Positions 28,067 through 36,763 of a stretch of 64,000 bases of DNA are shown piece by piece (the first letter of the stretch is position 1; each line of letters starts with the position of its first letter). This stretch comes from Methanolobus tindarius DSM 2278 (GTDB lineage: Archaea > Halobacteriota > Methanosarcinia > Methanosarcinales > Methanosarcinaceae), in contig NZ_AZAJ01000001.1 in NCBI RefSeq assembly GCF_000504205.1, positions 1,028,879-1,092,878 on the forward strand, in the 5' to 3' direction. The notes under the pieces are model-generated. The model saw nothing but the letters and a program-made list of their open reading frames with translations, ran no database searches and was not told the origin of the DNA. The translations under genes and the position numbers were made by a program.

Positions 28067-29863
28067 TTATTTGTTTAGATGCTGCAGTATTTTCCGGGCA
28101 AGGTTTTTGCTTATTCCATCAAGAGATGAAAGCTCCTCAACCGATGACATTCTTATCTTATCGATTGAATCAAAATTCTCAAGCAAGACCTTTTTTCTTG
28201 AAGAACCGACTCCGGGAATAGAATCAAGCTCCGAATGCGTAAGACTTGCAGACCGCCTTCTGCGGTGGGAGCTCACCGCAAACCTGTGAGCTTCATCTCG
28301 AATGTGCATGAGCAGTTTTAGTGCAGGCGAACTATGAGGGAGAATTATAACCTCATCAGGTCCTTTTTTTGTGGTTATTATATGCTCAAATCTTTTAGCC
28401 AGACCTATCATAGGAATATCAAGTCCCAGAGAATCCAGAGAAGATTTTGCAGCACCAACCTGCCCCGGACCTCCGTCTATCAGAATCAAATCGGGCAGTG
28501 GTTCTTTATTCTTCAGTAAACGTGAATACCTTCTGTGAACCACTTCAGCCATCATGGCAAAATCATCAATTCCCTTCACGGTTTTGATATTGTGCTGCCT
28601 GTATTTGCTGCTTGCAGGTCGACCATTTTCAAAATATACCATTGAACCCACAGCATTTGTTCCTGAGATATTGGAGATATCGAAACCTTCAATATGAAGA
28701 GGGAGTGTTTCAAGATGAAGAACATCTTTCAATGCTTCCAGCGCTCCAATGGCAGATTCAGAAGGAGTTGATTTAAGTCCAGCCATTCTCTTTGACATTT
28801 CAGCATTTCTTGCAGCCATTTCCACCAGCTTTTTCTTATCCCCACGCTGGGGAACATGAACACGTACGTCTCTTCCGGAACGTTGACAGAGCCATTTTAC
28901 TATGATTTCACTGTCAGGAAGCTCATACTGCACAAGAATCTCCGGAGGGATTGGCGAATCCTGATAATATTGCTTGACAAACTGGGCCATAGACTCCTCG
29001 ATACTTTCCGAAGTATTGGCACCCAGTAGTGTAAAATCAGCCTTGCCAACCATGCTTCCCTGACGTACATAAAATACCTGAATGTAGACAGCTTTCTCAT
29101 CTGAAACTGCTGCAATAACATCACGATCATCGGTACCTGATGTTGCTATCTGCTGTTCGGATATTGATTTTACAGAATCAATCTGGTCCCTGATAATTGC
29201 AGCGGACTCATAGTCCTGATTCTCTGCAAAGAAACGCATCTTTTTATCCAGATCCTTCAGAAGACCAGATGTTTCTCCTTTAAGGAGCCTGACAGCTTCC
29301 ATTACACGTCTGCGATACTCTTCCTTATCCAGGCCTTCCTTACAGGGAGCCATACAACGTTTGATATGATAATTAAGACATGGTCTTGTTTTTCCGGGCT
29401 CTATTTTCTTCTTACATTGCCTGAGCATGAAAATACGGGAAATTATGTCAAGGGTTGTGCGTATCGCTTTTGCATTTGTGTAAGGGCCAAAATAAATAGC
29501 TCCATCCATAAGCCGCCTTCGTGTCAGGAATATTCGCGGGAATTCTGAATTGATAGTGACCTTGACATAGGGATAGCGTTTGTCATCCTTCAGGCGGACA
29601 TTGTAACGTGGTTTATACTTTTTTATCAGGTTTGCTTCAAGTACGAGGGCATCAACTTCGGAATCAGTAATAATGTACTCAATGTCATCTATGTGTTTTA
29701 CAAGAGTGACAGTTTTAGGAGAAAGATTCCTCTTTGACTGGAAATACTGGCGCACTCTTTTATCCAGGGATTTGGCCTTGCCTACATAGATCACATCCCC
29801 GGAAACATCTTTCATCAGATACACACCGGGAAGTGCAGGAAGTGTTTTCAGGTCGAACTTCAT
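28067..29863 (-). CDS. uvrC: excinuclease ABC subunit C
   Basis: The dual-incision nuclease of nucleotide excision repair, acquired by some archaea from bacteria. The 598-residue protein has the GIY-YIG nuclease at 10-90 (LPGVYLMKD, VIYVGKAKSLDKR), the UVR motif near 200-235, the RNase H-like C-terminal nuclease from about 385 (HIEGFDISNISGTNAVGSMV) and a helix-hairpin-helix at the end (LDSIPGVGSSRKKVLLENF). All catalytic parts are present. uvrA and uvrB are outside the window. It is followed within 20 bases upstream by the DEDD exonuclease-like gene. Confidence 0.95.
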   Translation of the reverse strand: MKFDLKTLPALPGVYLMKDVSGDVIYVGKAKSLDKRVRQYFQSKRNLSPKTVTLVKHIDDIEYIITDSEVDALVLEANLIKKYKPRYNVRLKDDKRYPYVKVTINSEFPRIFLTRRRLMDGAIYFGPYTNAKAIRTTLDIISRIFMLRQCKKKIEPGKTRPCLNYHIKRCMAPCKEGLDKEEYRRRVMEAVRLLKGETSGLLKDLDKKMRFFAENQDYESAAIIRDQIDSVKSISEQQIATSGTDDRDVIAAVSDEKAVYIQVFYVRQGSMVGKADFTLLGANTSESIEESMAQFVKQYYQDSPIPPEILVQYELPDSEIIVKWLCQRSGRDVRVHVPQRGDKKKLVEMAARNAEMSKRMAGLKSTPSESAIGALEALKDVLHLETLPLHIEGFDISNISGTNAVGSMVYFENGRPASSKYRQHNIKTVKGIDDFAMMAEVVHRRYSRLLKNKEPLPDLILIDGGPGQVGAAKSSLDSLGLDIPMIGLAKRFEHIITTKKGPDEVIILPHSSPALKLLMHIRDEAHRFAVSSHRRRRSASLTHSELDSIPGVGSSRKKVLLENFDSIDKIRMSSVEELSSLDGISKNLARKILQHLNK

Positions 29864-29882
29864 GCTGAGCTCATTGAGATAG

Positions 29883-30632
29883 TTATTGAGAGAATTTGTT
29901 TTCGATAAAACGAGGGAGTGTCATGTCAATAATAGTCTTAAGATTGACAATATCCTCACGGTTATACTTCAGTAGTAAATCAAGAGATTCTTCATCACCA
30001 CGTTCATATTGATGCCACAGGCGCACAGCATCAAAACCACTGATACCTACGGTTTCTTCTGCCCTTGAAATACCAAGTTCACATTCTATCGTTTTCAGGC
30101 CGCCTGTAAGCTTTATGCGGCGCAGAGGATACATGAGATCTGCGTGAAGCTGGTTGAATTCTATTTCGGGGAATTCACGCTTTATGAAAGGCAGGTCAAA
30201 CCTTGCTCCGTTAAAGGTAACAAGGAACTCGTATTTCGGAAATATATCCACAATATCATCAAGATCAATTCCTTTTACAAATGTTCTGGCTTCTTTTCCA
30301 TCATATATCCCTACAACTGTGATAGATGAGCTTCCCGGAGAAAGACCTGTGGTCTCTATATCCACATAAGCCACTTTGTCTGAAAACTCCCTGAAAGCCC
30401 TCCAGTGTTCAGAAGTTGGCAGCGATTTTGCAAAAAACTCAAAATTCCTGGCGTCAAGATGATCCCTTGAATCCTGAATCCCTGTCCTTATCATGTCCTT
30501 TTTGGCTGGGGGGATCAGAAGGCAATTATGGTTATCCATGAATTCATCCCATGTTTTGATTCCATTAGTCCATATCTTTTTTTCCACGGTTGCACCAATC
30601 CGCGGCATGTGAATGTAAGTACTTGTAAGCAT
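29883..30632 (-). CDS. YprB-type DEDD 3'-5' exonuclease-like protein
   Basis: A 249-residue protein with the RNase H-like exonuclease fold of the YprB/COG3359 group. Acidic motifs: VDIETTGLS (Exo I, about 91-99), FNGARFDLPFIKREF (Exo II, about 141-155) and LLLKYNREDIVNLK (Exo III, about 220-233), all consistent with an active DEDD nuclease. Residues 1-75 form an extra N-terminal region. It is 19 bases upstream of uvrC on the same strand, so the two likely share an operon and a DNA repair role. Confidence 0.85.
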   Translation of the reverse strand: MLTSTYIHMPRIGATVEKKIWTNGIKTWDEFMDNHNCLLIPPAKKDMIRTGIQDSRDHLDARNFEFFAKSLPTSEHWRAFREFSDKVAYVDIETTGLSPGSSSITVVGIYDGKEARTFVKGIDLDDIVDIFPKYEFLVTFNGARFDLPFIKREFPEIEFNQLHADLMYPLRRIKLTGGLKTIECELGISRAEETVGISGFDAVRLWHQYERGDEESLDLLLKYNREDIVNLKTIIDMTLPRFIENKFSQ

Positions 30633-30743
30633 GATATCCCCTATCCATTATAACAGAGGGTATTGATAACTATATTTCTCTGATGCAAATACTAAATAAA
30701 ATAAAGTCCGTAATTATATATGTAGGTTCAATTTCCAATTTGA

Positions 30744-30759
30744 CGAAATAATTTATACC
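30744..30759 (+). promoter_or_regulatory. probable BRE/TATA promoter of mdh
   Basis: CGAAATAATTTATACC at 30744-30759 combines a BRE-like CGAAA and a TATA-like ATTTATAC; transcription start near 30780 would leave about 40 bases before the ATG at 30823. Confidence 0.4.
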
Positions 30760-30822
30760 ACATATACCACAATCAGACCTTATTTGTACTACAAAGTTAA
30801 TCAAACCCAGAAGGAGATTTAC

Positions 30823-31746
30823 ATGAATAAAGTTGCAGTTATCGGTTCAGGCAATGTAGGTGCCACCACAGTCCAGAGACTTGCAGAACTTAACATCGCA
30901 GATGTCGTCATGGTTGACATCGTTGAAGGACTGCCACAGGGAAAAGCACTAGATATACTTCAGGCGGCTCCACTTATGGGTTACGATGTGGATGTAACAG
31001 GGACAAATGATTATGCAGACATTGCAGGTTCAGATATAGTCGTAGTTACAGCAGGAATTGCACGAAAGCCCGGAATGGACAGGAGTGACCTGCTGGCTAC
31101 TAATATTAAAATCACACAGCAGGTCTGTGAAAATATCCAGAAATATGCACCAGATTCAATTATAATGACTGTGACAAATCCTCTTGATATTATTACCTAC
31201 GCAGCACTTCGCTGCACCCAGTTTGACAGGAACAGGGTTTTTGGAATGAGTGGTCTGCTGGATTCAAGCCGCTTTGCATCCTTCATTGCAAAGGAAATGA
31301 ACTGTTCTGTGAGAGATATTAATGCCATGGTTCTTGGAGGACATGGAGACTCAATGGTTCCTCTCCCTGAGTATTCAACTGTTTCCGGAATTCCACTGAG
31401 TAGGCTCATGGACGGGGAAACTATTAACAGAATAGTTGAAAGAACTGTCAATGCCGGTGCAGAGATTGTGGGGCACCTGAAAAATGGAAGTGCTTTCTAT
31501 GCACCATCTGCCGCCATCACAATTATGGTGGAAGCTATACTCAATGATACGAAGAAAATTGTCCCTGCATCTGCATTCCTTAATGGTGAATATGGGCAGC
31601 ATGATATTTGCCTTGGTGTACCTGTAAAACTTGGAAGAAACGGCGTTGAAGAGATAATTGAGCTGGAACTCACCGATGAGGAAACAAGTGCCCTGCAAAA
31701 GTCAGCAGAAACAGTTAAAGAAGGAATCGCAACTATCAGGATATAA
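30823..31746 (+). CDS. mdh: malate dehydrogenase, LDH-like archaeal type
   Basis: NAD(P)-dependent interconversion of malate and oxaloacetate in the partial TCA pathway. The 307-residue protein has the Rossmann loop VIGSGNVGATT (6-16), substrate loop ARKPGMDRSDL with Arg81 at the position that selects malate over lactate, and the catalytic MVLGGHGDSMVPLP histidine near 174. The ATG at 30823 is six bases after AAGGAGAT; an upstream in-frame start lacks support. Confidence 0.93.
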   Translation: MNKVAVIGSGNVGATTVQRLAELNIADVVMVDIVEGLPQGKALDILQAAPLMGYDVDVTGTNDYADIAGSDIVVVTAGIARKPGMDRSDLLATNIKITQQVCENIQKYAPDSIIMTVTNPLDIITYAALRCTQFDRNRVFGMSGLLDSSRFASFIAKEMNCSVRDINAMVLGGHGDSMVPLPEYSTVSGIPLSRLMDGETINRIVERTVNAGAEIVGHLKNGSAFYAPSAAITIMVEAILNDTKKIVPASAFLNGEYGQHDICLGVPVKLGRNGVEEIIELELTDEETSALQKSAETVKEGIATIRI

Positions 31747-31862
31747 GGCAATTTTAGGAAAATAAAAGGAAAAATGTTCAAGAAACAGGACATAACACAC
31801 GAAATTTCCGACTTACATACAAATATTCATATATAAGTAAAATAAAAGAGGGTAGGGATATC

Positions 31863-32132
31863 ATGCGTGCAGACATAACTTCACTTTTTGGATTGAACAT
31901 TTATACCGAAACAGGTACATATGTAGGTAAAGTCGCTGACCTTGTGTTAGATGTAGACGAGAGATTTGTCAAAGGACTTGCTGTTTCTGACATCAATAGA
32001 GATATTTTCGATGTTACTTCAAGAGGAGTTATTATTCCTTACAGGTGGGTTATCACCGCAGGAGATATTGTTCTTGTGAGAAATGTTGTAAACAAGTTCA
32101 GAAAAGCCAACAAAGTGGTAGAAGAAGACTGA
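31863..32132 (+). CDS. PRC-barrel domain protein
   Basis: An 89-residue single PRC-barrel domain (LFGLNIYTETGTYVGKVADL near residue 8, RGVIIPYRWVITAGDIVLV near 55). Archaeal members are common next to RNA-processing and cell-division genes; some haloarchaeal PRC-barrel proteins bind FtsZ, but no such evidence is available here. GGGAT lies upstream and TTCATATATAAG (31826-31837) is a likely TATA box. It is followed by thg1 one base after its stop. Confidence 0.85.
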   Translation: MRADITSLFGLNIYTETGTYVGKVADLVLDVDERFVKGLAVSDINRDIFDVTSRGVIIPYRWVITAGDIVLVRNVVNKFRKANKVVEED

Positions 32133-32133
32133 T

Positions 32134-32874
32134 ATGAAAAGGCGAGAGATCTATTCAGATCTGCGTTGCATACCGCCTGTGGTCGTGCGCATTGATGGCA
32201 GGAATTTTAAGAATGCGCTGTCACGCATGGGTTTTGAGAAACCTTATGACAAAAGGTTCACATCCGCAATTGTAGAGGCTGTTGAAGCTTTCTTTAAGAA
32301 AAGCGGATTGAGCCCTGTTTTTGCTTATACTTTTTCTGATGAAATAAGTTTGTTTTTCAGGGACAATGCCTTTGATGGCAGAATAGAGAAACTGGACTCG
32401 ATAATTCCATCTTACATCAGCAGTGCTTTTACGATGGCACTTAATCCTGAAGAACCGGTTTCCTTCGATTCAAGGATAATTCCAATGCATGAAGAAGACG
32501 TCCGTGAATATCTCGTCTGGAGACAGGATGAAGCCTGGAGAAACTGCATCAATTCCTACGCTTATTACACCCTTATTTCTGAAGGCATGGAAGAACATGA
32601 AGCTGCAAAGATGCTTAAGAACAAGGGAGCATCTGATATGCATGAGCTGCTTTTTGAAAGAGGGATCAACATCTCCAAAGTTCCTACGTGGCAAAGGCGT
32701 GGAATTCTGATAATGAAAAAGGAGACTGAGATTGAAGGATTCAACCCTCAGCTTAATGTCAAAACTACCAGTACACGGACAAGAGTGTTTACTGAATATG
32801 ACATTCCTTTATTCTCTTCTGAAGAAGGAGATACTTTTCTTGAAAAACTGCTTGCCAGAACGGCAGATGAGTGA
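32134..32874 (+). CDS. thg1: tRNA(His) guanylyltransferase
   Basis: Thg1 adds the G-1 identity base to tRNA(His) by 3'-5' polymerisation. The 246-residue protein has the metal-binding VVRIDGRNFKN (Asp21), YTFSDEISLFF (near 67) and NSYAYYTLISEG (near 139), the family pattern. The homologous gene of Methanosarcina acetivorans has been reported to contain an in-frame amber codon read as pyrrolysine; this gene has none and ends in TGA. It starts one base after the PRC-barrel gene and is cotranscribed with it. Confidence 0.92.
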   Translation: MKRREIYSDLRCIPPVVVRIDGRNFKNALSRMGFEKPYDKRFTSAIVEAVEAFFKKSGLSPVFAYTFSDEISLFFRDNAFDGRIEKLDSIIPSYISSAFTMALNPEEPVSFDSRIIPMHEEDVREYLVWRQDEAWRNCINSYAYYTLISEGMEEHEAAKMLKNKGASDMHELLFERGINISKVPTWQRRGILIMKKETEIEGFNPQLNVKTTSTRTRVFTEYDIPLFSSEEGDTFLEKLLARTADE

Positions 32875-32923
32875 AATAAAGAAAGATAGTACCAATTTAA
32901 CTTGCATGTAAAATTGAAAAGAG

Positions 32924-32932
32924 TTAAATAAG
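32924..32932 (+). promoter_or_regulatory. TATA box of the serpin gene
   Basis: TTAAATAAG at 32924-32932 is centred about 26 bases before the ATG at 32953, which predicts a leaderless mRNA; no ribosome binding site is seen. Confidence 0.45.
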
Positions 32933-32952
32933 TATTACATTTACTATAATAC

Positions 32953-34329
32953 ATGAAAATAAGTAAATTAATTTTAATCTCTTTGCTAAGTTTATTCGTA
33001 TTACTCTGTACCGGGTGTGTGGAAAACACAAATACGAATAATACATCAAACACGAATTTTTCTATGGATTCTAATGTTTCATCTAATTCAACTAATCTGA
33101 CAAATATACATTCTGTAGAAATTAACGAATCAGCAATTGACGAAAATACGATTGATATTAACTCTACAATAAATACCGACTCAGTTGAAAACTATGATAT
33201 TGCAATTGCAAACAATGCTTTTGCTTTTGATATGTATTCAATGGTCATAGTTGAAAATGAGCAAAACGTATTCTTTTCCCCATACAGCATTTTCACCGCA
33301 GTAGCAATGTGCTATGATGGTGCTGAGAACTCTACAAAAGAACAAATAGCAAATGTGTTCTATTTCCCACTTAACAAGACTGTTTTAGGAATGAGCTCAA
33401 AGGACTTAATCAGTGAGATTAATTCGGGAAGCGATGAATATGAACTGGAAACCGCAAATGCATTGTGGGTGCAGAAAGACTTTGATCTAAAGCAACAATA
33501 CATTTCTAATGCTGTAAATTACTATTCTGGAAAAGTAGCAAAAGTCGATTTTGTAAATCAGCCTGAAAATTCGAGGGTTTTGATAAATGATTGGGTTGAA
33601 AGCAAGACAAATGATAAAATAAAAGACTTGATTCCTGATGGTGTAATCAAGCCTAAATACACTCGACTAATCCTCACAAATGCAATTTACTTTAATGGAA
33701 AATGGATGGATGAATTTGACAAAGAAAATACCCAGGATAAGTCTTTTTATCCAGCTCAAGATGAAGAAATAAGTGTAGAAACCATGTATGCAAAAAAGTA
33801 TTTTAGTTATGGTGAAAGCTCAAATGCAAAAATACTAGAATTGCCGTACAAGGGAAACGATCTTTGCATGTACATTGTTCTTCCAAATGAGAATGAAATT
33901 CAAGATTTTGAAACTTCTTTTTCACTAAATGATTATAATACATTAAAGTCAAATATGGATTCTAAGTACGAAGTTAGAACATGGCTTCCAAAATTCAAAT
34001 TTGAAACAAAGACCGAGCTAGCAAATTCCCTCATTAAAATGGGGATGGTAGATGCTTTTGATAGTAGTAATAACTCAACCTTTAGTGGAATCTCTGATGA
34101 AAACTTAACAATATCCAATGTAATTCATCAAGCTTTTGTTGATGTTCAGGAACAAGGAACAGAGGCTGCAGCAGCAACGGCAGTTGTGATGTGCGTTGAT
34201 GAAGCATATGTTGAGCCTGATCCTGTAAGAGATTTCAAAGTAGATCATCCTTTCATGTTTTTCATAGAGGATAAGAGAACTGGATGTATTCTATTTATAG
34301 GTAAAGTGGAAAGTCCTGAGTATGAGTAA
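32953..34329 (+). CDS. secreted serpin lipoprotein (serine protease inhibitor)
   Basis: A 458-residue serpin that traps serine or cysteine proteases by reactive-loop cleavage. It has a lipoprotein-type signal (residues 1-22, LLCTGC with Cys22), a Ser/Asn/Thr-rich linker (23-80) and the serpin fold from about 82: NVFFSPYSIFTAVAMCY, LILTNAIYFNGKWMDEF and VDHPFMFFIEDKRTGCILFI. The reactive loop hinge is EQGTEAAAATAVVM (about 399-412), with all small residues needed for insertion, so it should inhibit. By counting from the hinge, the scissile bond is near Val-Asp-Glu (415-417). Confidence 0.92.
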   Translation: MKISKLILISLLSLFVLLCTGCVENTNTNNTSNTNFSMDSNVSSNSTNLTNIHSVEINESAIDENTIDINSTINTDSVENYDIAIANNAFAFDMYSMVIVENEQNVFFSPYSIFTAVAMCYDGAENSTKEQIANVFYFPLNKTVLGMSSKDLISEINSGSDEYELETANALWVQKDFDLKQQYISNAVNYYSGKVAKVDFVNQPENSRVLINDWVESKTNDKIKDLIPDGVIKPKYTRLILTNAIYFNGKWMDEFDKENTQDKSFYPAQDEEISVETMYAKKYFSYGESSNAKILELPYKGNDLCMYIVLPNENEIQDFETSFSLNDYNTLKSNMDSKYEVRTWLPKFKFETKTELANSLIKMGMVDAFDSSNNSTFSGISDENLTISNVIHQAFVDVQEQGTEAAAATAVVMCVDEAYVEPDPVRDFKVDHPFMFFIEDKRTGCILFIGKVESPEYE

Positions 34330-34358
34330 ATGTCGTTGACATTTACTTTTTCATTTTA
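34325..34358 (+). terminator. terminator of the serpin gene, including its stop codon
   Basis: AGTAAATGTC (34325-34334) and GACATTTACT (34338-34347) form a perfect 10-bp stem with a three-base loop and a T-run after it. The stop codon TAA is inside the left arm. Confidence 0.75.
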
Positions 34359-34497
34359 CAACCTCACTCTACGCTCCAGCATTTCCCAACATTCAAGCTT
34401 GACCTAAAAGTATCTAATTTTCCAGAAAAGCGCGAAATAAGAAAAAGCATTTAAAGACAGATGTGTTTATAGATTCCACGATTTATAAGGTGAACAT

Positions 34498-35448
34498 ATG
34501 GATAAACTTGAGCTTATAAAAAGAAATGTACAGGAAATAGTGACTGAGGACGAACTTAAACAACTTCTTGAAACAAAGGAACATCCTACAGCCTATGTCG
34601 GATATGAGCCAAGCGGTAAGATCCATATGGGACACGTTCTTACTGTGAACAAGCTTCTTGACCTTCAGAAAGCTGGATTTAAGATTACCGTACTTCTTGC
34701 AGATGTGCATGCATACCTCAACAAAAAGGGAACACTTGAAGAGGTGCGTGAGATTGCAGATTACAACAAAAGATGCTTCATTGCACTGGGACTTAACGAA
34801 GAGAACACAAGGTTTGTCTATGGTTCAGACTACCAGCTCGGACAGGAATACATCCTTAACGTTCTGAAACTTACCCGCAGCACAACCCTGAACCGGGCAA
34901 CAAGGAGTATGGATGAAGTCGGAAGGAAAATGGATGACCCGGCAGTATCACAGATGGTCTATCCAATCATGCAGGCAATTGACATCGCAATGCTTGACGT
35001 AGACGTTGCAGTTGGGGGAATTGATCAGAGAAAGATCCACATGCTTGGAAGAGAAGGACTTCCAGGACTTGGATTTAAAGCACCGCTGTGTATCCACACA
35101 CCAATTATTCTGGGACTTGACGGGGAAAAGATGTCCTCATCGAATAACAATTTCATATCCGTAGATGATACTGAAGCTGATTTGAAGAAAAAGCTGAAGA
35201 AAGCATTCTGCCCTGCAGAGCAGGTTGAGGATAATCCTGTAATGGAGCTTTTCAAATACCACATATGCCCAAGATATGAAGAGATCGTTTTTGAAAGACC
35301 TGAGAAGTTTGGCGGTAACCTCGTATGTAAAGGATATGAGGAACTGGAGAAAGTTTTCGCATCCGGTGAGCTTCATCCGATGGATCTCAAAAACGGTGCT
35401 ACAAAGTACATGAATATGATACTTGAAGTGGTGAGAAGCGTAATTTAA
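34498..35448 (+). CDS. tyrS: tyrosyl-tRNA synthetase, archaeal type
   Basis: Charges tRNA(Tyr). The 316-residue class I synthetase has YEPSGKIHMGHVLT (HIGH-type motif, near 36-49), the specificity region YPIMQAIDIAMLDVDVAVGG (near 158-177) and KMSSSNNNF (near 211-219), and lacks the bacterial C-terminal S4 domain, as in archaea. GGTGA lies before the ATG. Single gene with its own promoter region downstream of the serpin terminator. Confidence 0.95.
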   Translation: MDKLELIKRNVQEIVTEDELKQLLETKEHPTAYVGYEPSGKIHMGHVLTVNKLLDLQKAGFKITVLLADVHAYLNKKGTLEEVREIADYNKRCFIALGLNEENTRFVYGSDYQLGQEYILNVLKLTRSTTLNRATRSMDEVGRKMDDPAVSQMVYPIMQAIDIAMLDVDVAVGGIDQRKIHMLGREGLPGLGFKAPLCIHTPIILGLDGEKMSSSNNNFISVDDTEADLKKKLKKAFCPAEQVEDNPVMELFKYHICPRYEEIVFERPEKFGGNLVCKGYEELEKVFASGELHPMDLKNGATKYMNMILEVVRSVI

Positions 35449-35527
35449 AATACGCTTCATCCCCTGAGTGGTAATTTATATATTATGTCTGCAAGAATAT
35501 AAGATTAAAAACAAGACGGGGATTAGG

Positions 35528-36661
35528 ATGAAATATACATTTCAGGACTCTACCGAATTACCTTTACAACGAGATTTTATTCAGGACCTTAACAATTTCA
35601 TAGAAATGGCGAAAAAGGTCCTACCACTTGAAAATTCTGCAATTGAGCTCAGTGAGGAAGAAACTGAAGAGATATCCTCTCTTGAAGCAAGGATCAGAGA
35701 AATAGAGGATTTTAGCAAGGACGTTCAACAATACGTGGATGAGCGTTCAAAGGGTGCAGAGGAAAAAGAAATTCTTGAATGCAGAAACTCAGTTATTGAT
35801 GCATGCGTTGAAACTGCTGACAAAGGACTCAAGGAACTCAACCTAAAACTGGAACAGATTAAAAGGCAGTCCGAAAGTGGTATCTATAAAATAGAAATGG
35901 ACCTGCTGAACAATCTGAATCCTCTTTTTGAGTCCGGCATATACGGGGCGAACAAAGCATACTCAGTATCCTCAAAAGACGGAACTCTGAAAGGAACTCT
36001 GAAAGCATCTTTTTCAGGAATGGAATATTCCTGCGACCTTGTTTATGCTCACGATATTCTTTCCGTCAGGGAAGTCTATGGCGACTTGTCCCTGCCAACC
36101 TGGACCAAAGCAGGTATTTTCTCAAAAGAAAACAAGGTCAAAATGATTGATGTTTCTGATTACACAATTACTTCTATGAACTTTGATGGTGTCGCACACA
36201 TTGATCTGAGTTTTGAGAACAAGAAAGGTGACCAGAAATTCAAGATTGTTTCTGATAGTGATGCATACCAGATATACCAGGGAGAATTCGAAATAACTGG
36301 TGATGAAAAACTGTTACAGTCATTAAACATCGACGACGTTTCAGGCGTTGTAAACGATGTTAAAAAGTACATGGAACTTTTCATCAAACACCAGAAACTT
36401 ACCCAGATACTTCTTGATGGTCAAGATGCAGTGCGCAATAATGAGGTATTTGACTGCCTGAAACTTATTGCTGAGCAGTACGGTGAAATTGTAAGCGAAT
36501 CTCTGGAAAAGGGTTATGTCAAGAATGAGATCACAATCAAGATTGAAGCATCTGATGGAACCAGAACCGAGAAATACATAACTAAGGAAGAGGCATTTGA
36601 CCAGCTCGCAGAACTTGGAAGCGAAGGTCTGGAACTTGCCAGCATCCTTAATGTTGATTAA
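35528..36661 (+). CDS. unknown coiled-coil protein
   Basis: A 377-residue soluble protein that I do not recognise. Residues about 35-125 are rich in Glu/Lys/Leu heptads (for example EETEEISSLEARIREIEDF) and likely form a coiled coil; the middle (about 130-260) is predicted beta-rich, and the C-terminus (from about 270) is helical. No signal peptide or membrane helix. The ATG at 35528 is used because GGGGAT is just upstream; an earlier in-frame start lacks one. It has its own terminator. Possibly a methanogen-specific scaffold or stress protein. Confidence 0.7.
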   Translation: MKYTFQDSTELPLQRDFIQDLNNFIEMAKKVLPLENSAIELSEEETEEISSLEARIREIEDFSKDVQQYVDERSKGAEEKEILECRNSVIDACVETADKGLKELNLKLEQIKRQSESGIYKIEMDLLNNLNPLFESGIYGANKAYSVSSKDGTLKGTLKASFSGMEYSCDLVYAHDILSVREVYGDLSLPTWTKAGIFSKENKVKMIDVSDYTITSMNFDGVAHIDLSFENKKGDQKFKIVSDSDAYQIYQGEFEITGDEKLLQSLNIDDVSGVVNDVKKYMELFIKHQKLTQILLDGQDAVRNNEVFDCLKLIAEQYGEIVSESLEKGYVKNEITIKIEASDGTRTEKYITKEEAFDQLAELGSEGLELASILNVD

Positions 36662-36687
36662 TGCAGCAAATGCTGCAACCTTTTTTT
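36662..36687 (+). terminator. terminator of the coiled-coil gene
   Basis: GCAGC (36663-36667 region) pairs with GCTGC (36672-36676 region) in a compact palindrome directly after the stop codon, followed by seven T residues. Confidence 0.7.
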
Positions 36688-36763
36688 ACTTTTAGCTCTA
36701 TATTTACTTACGCTTGAATTAATATTTAAGCGAATAATGGTAACCAATTTATGAGGGATAGTT

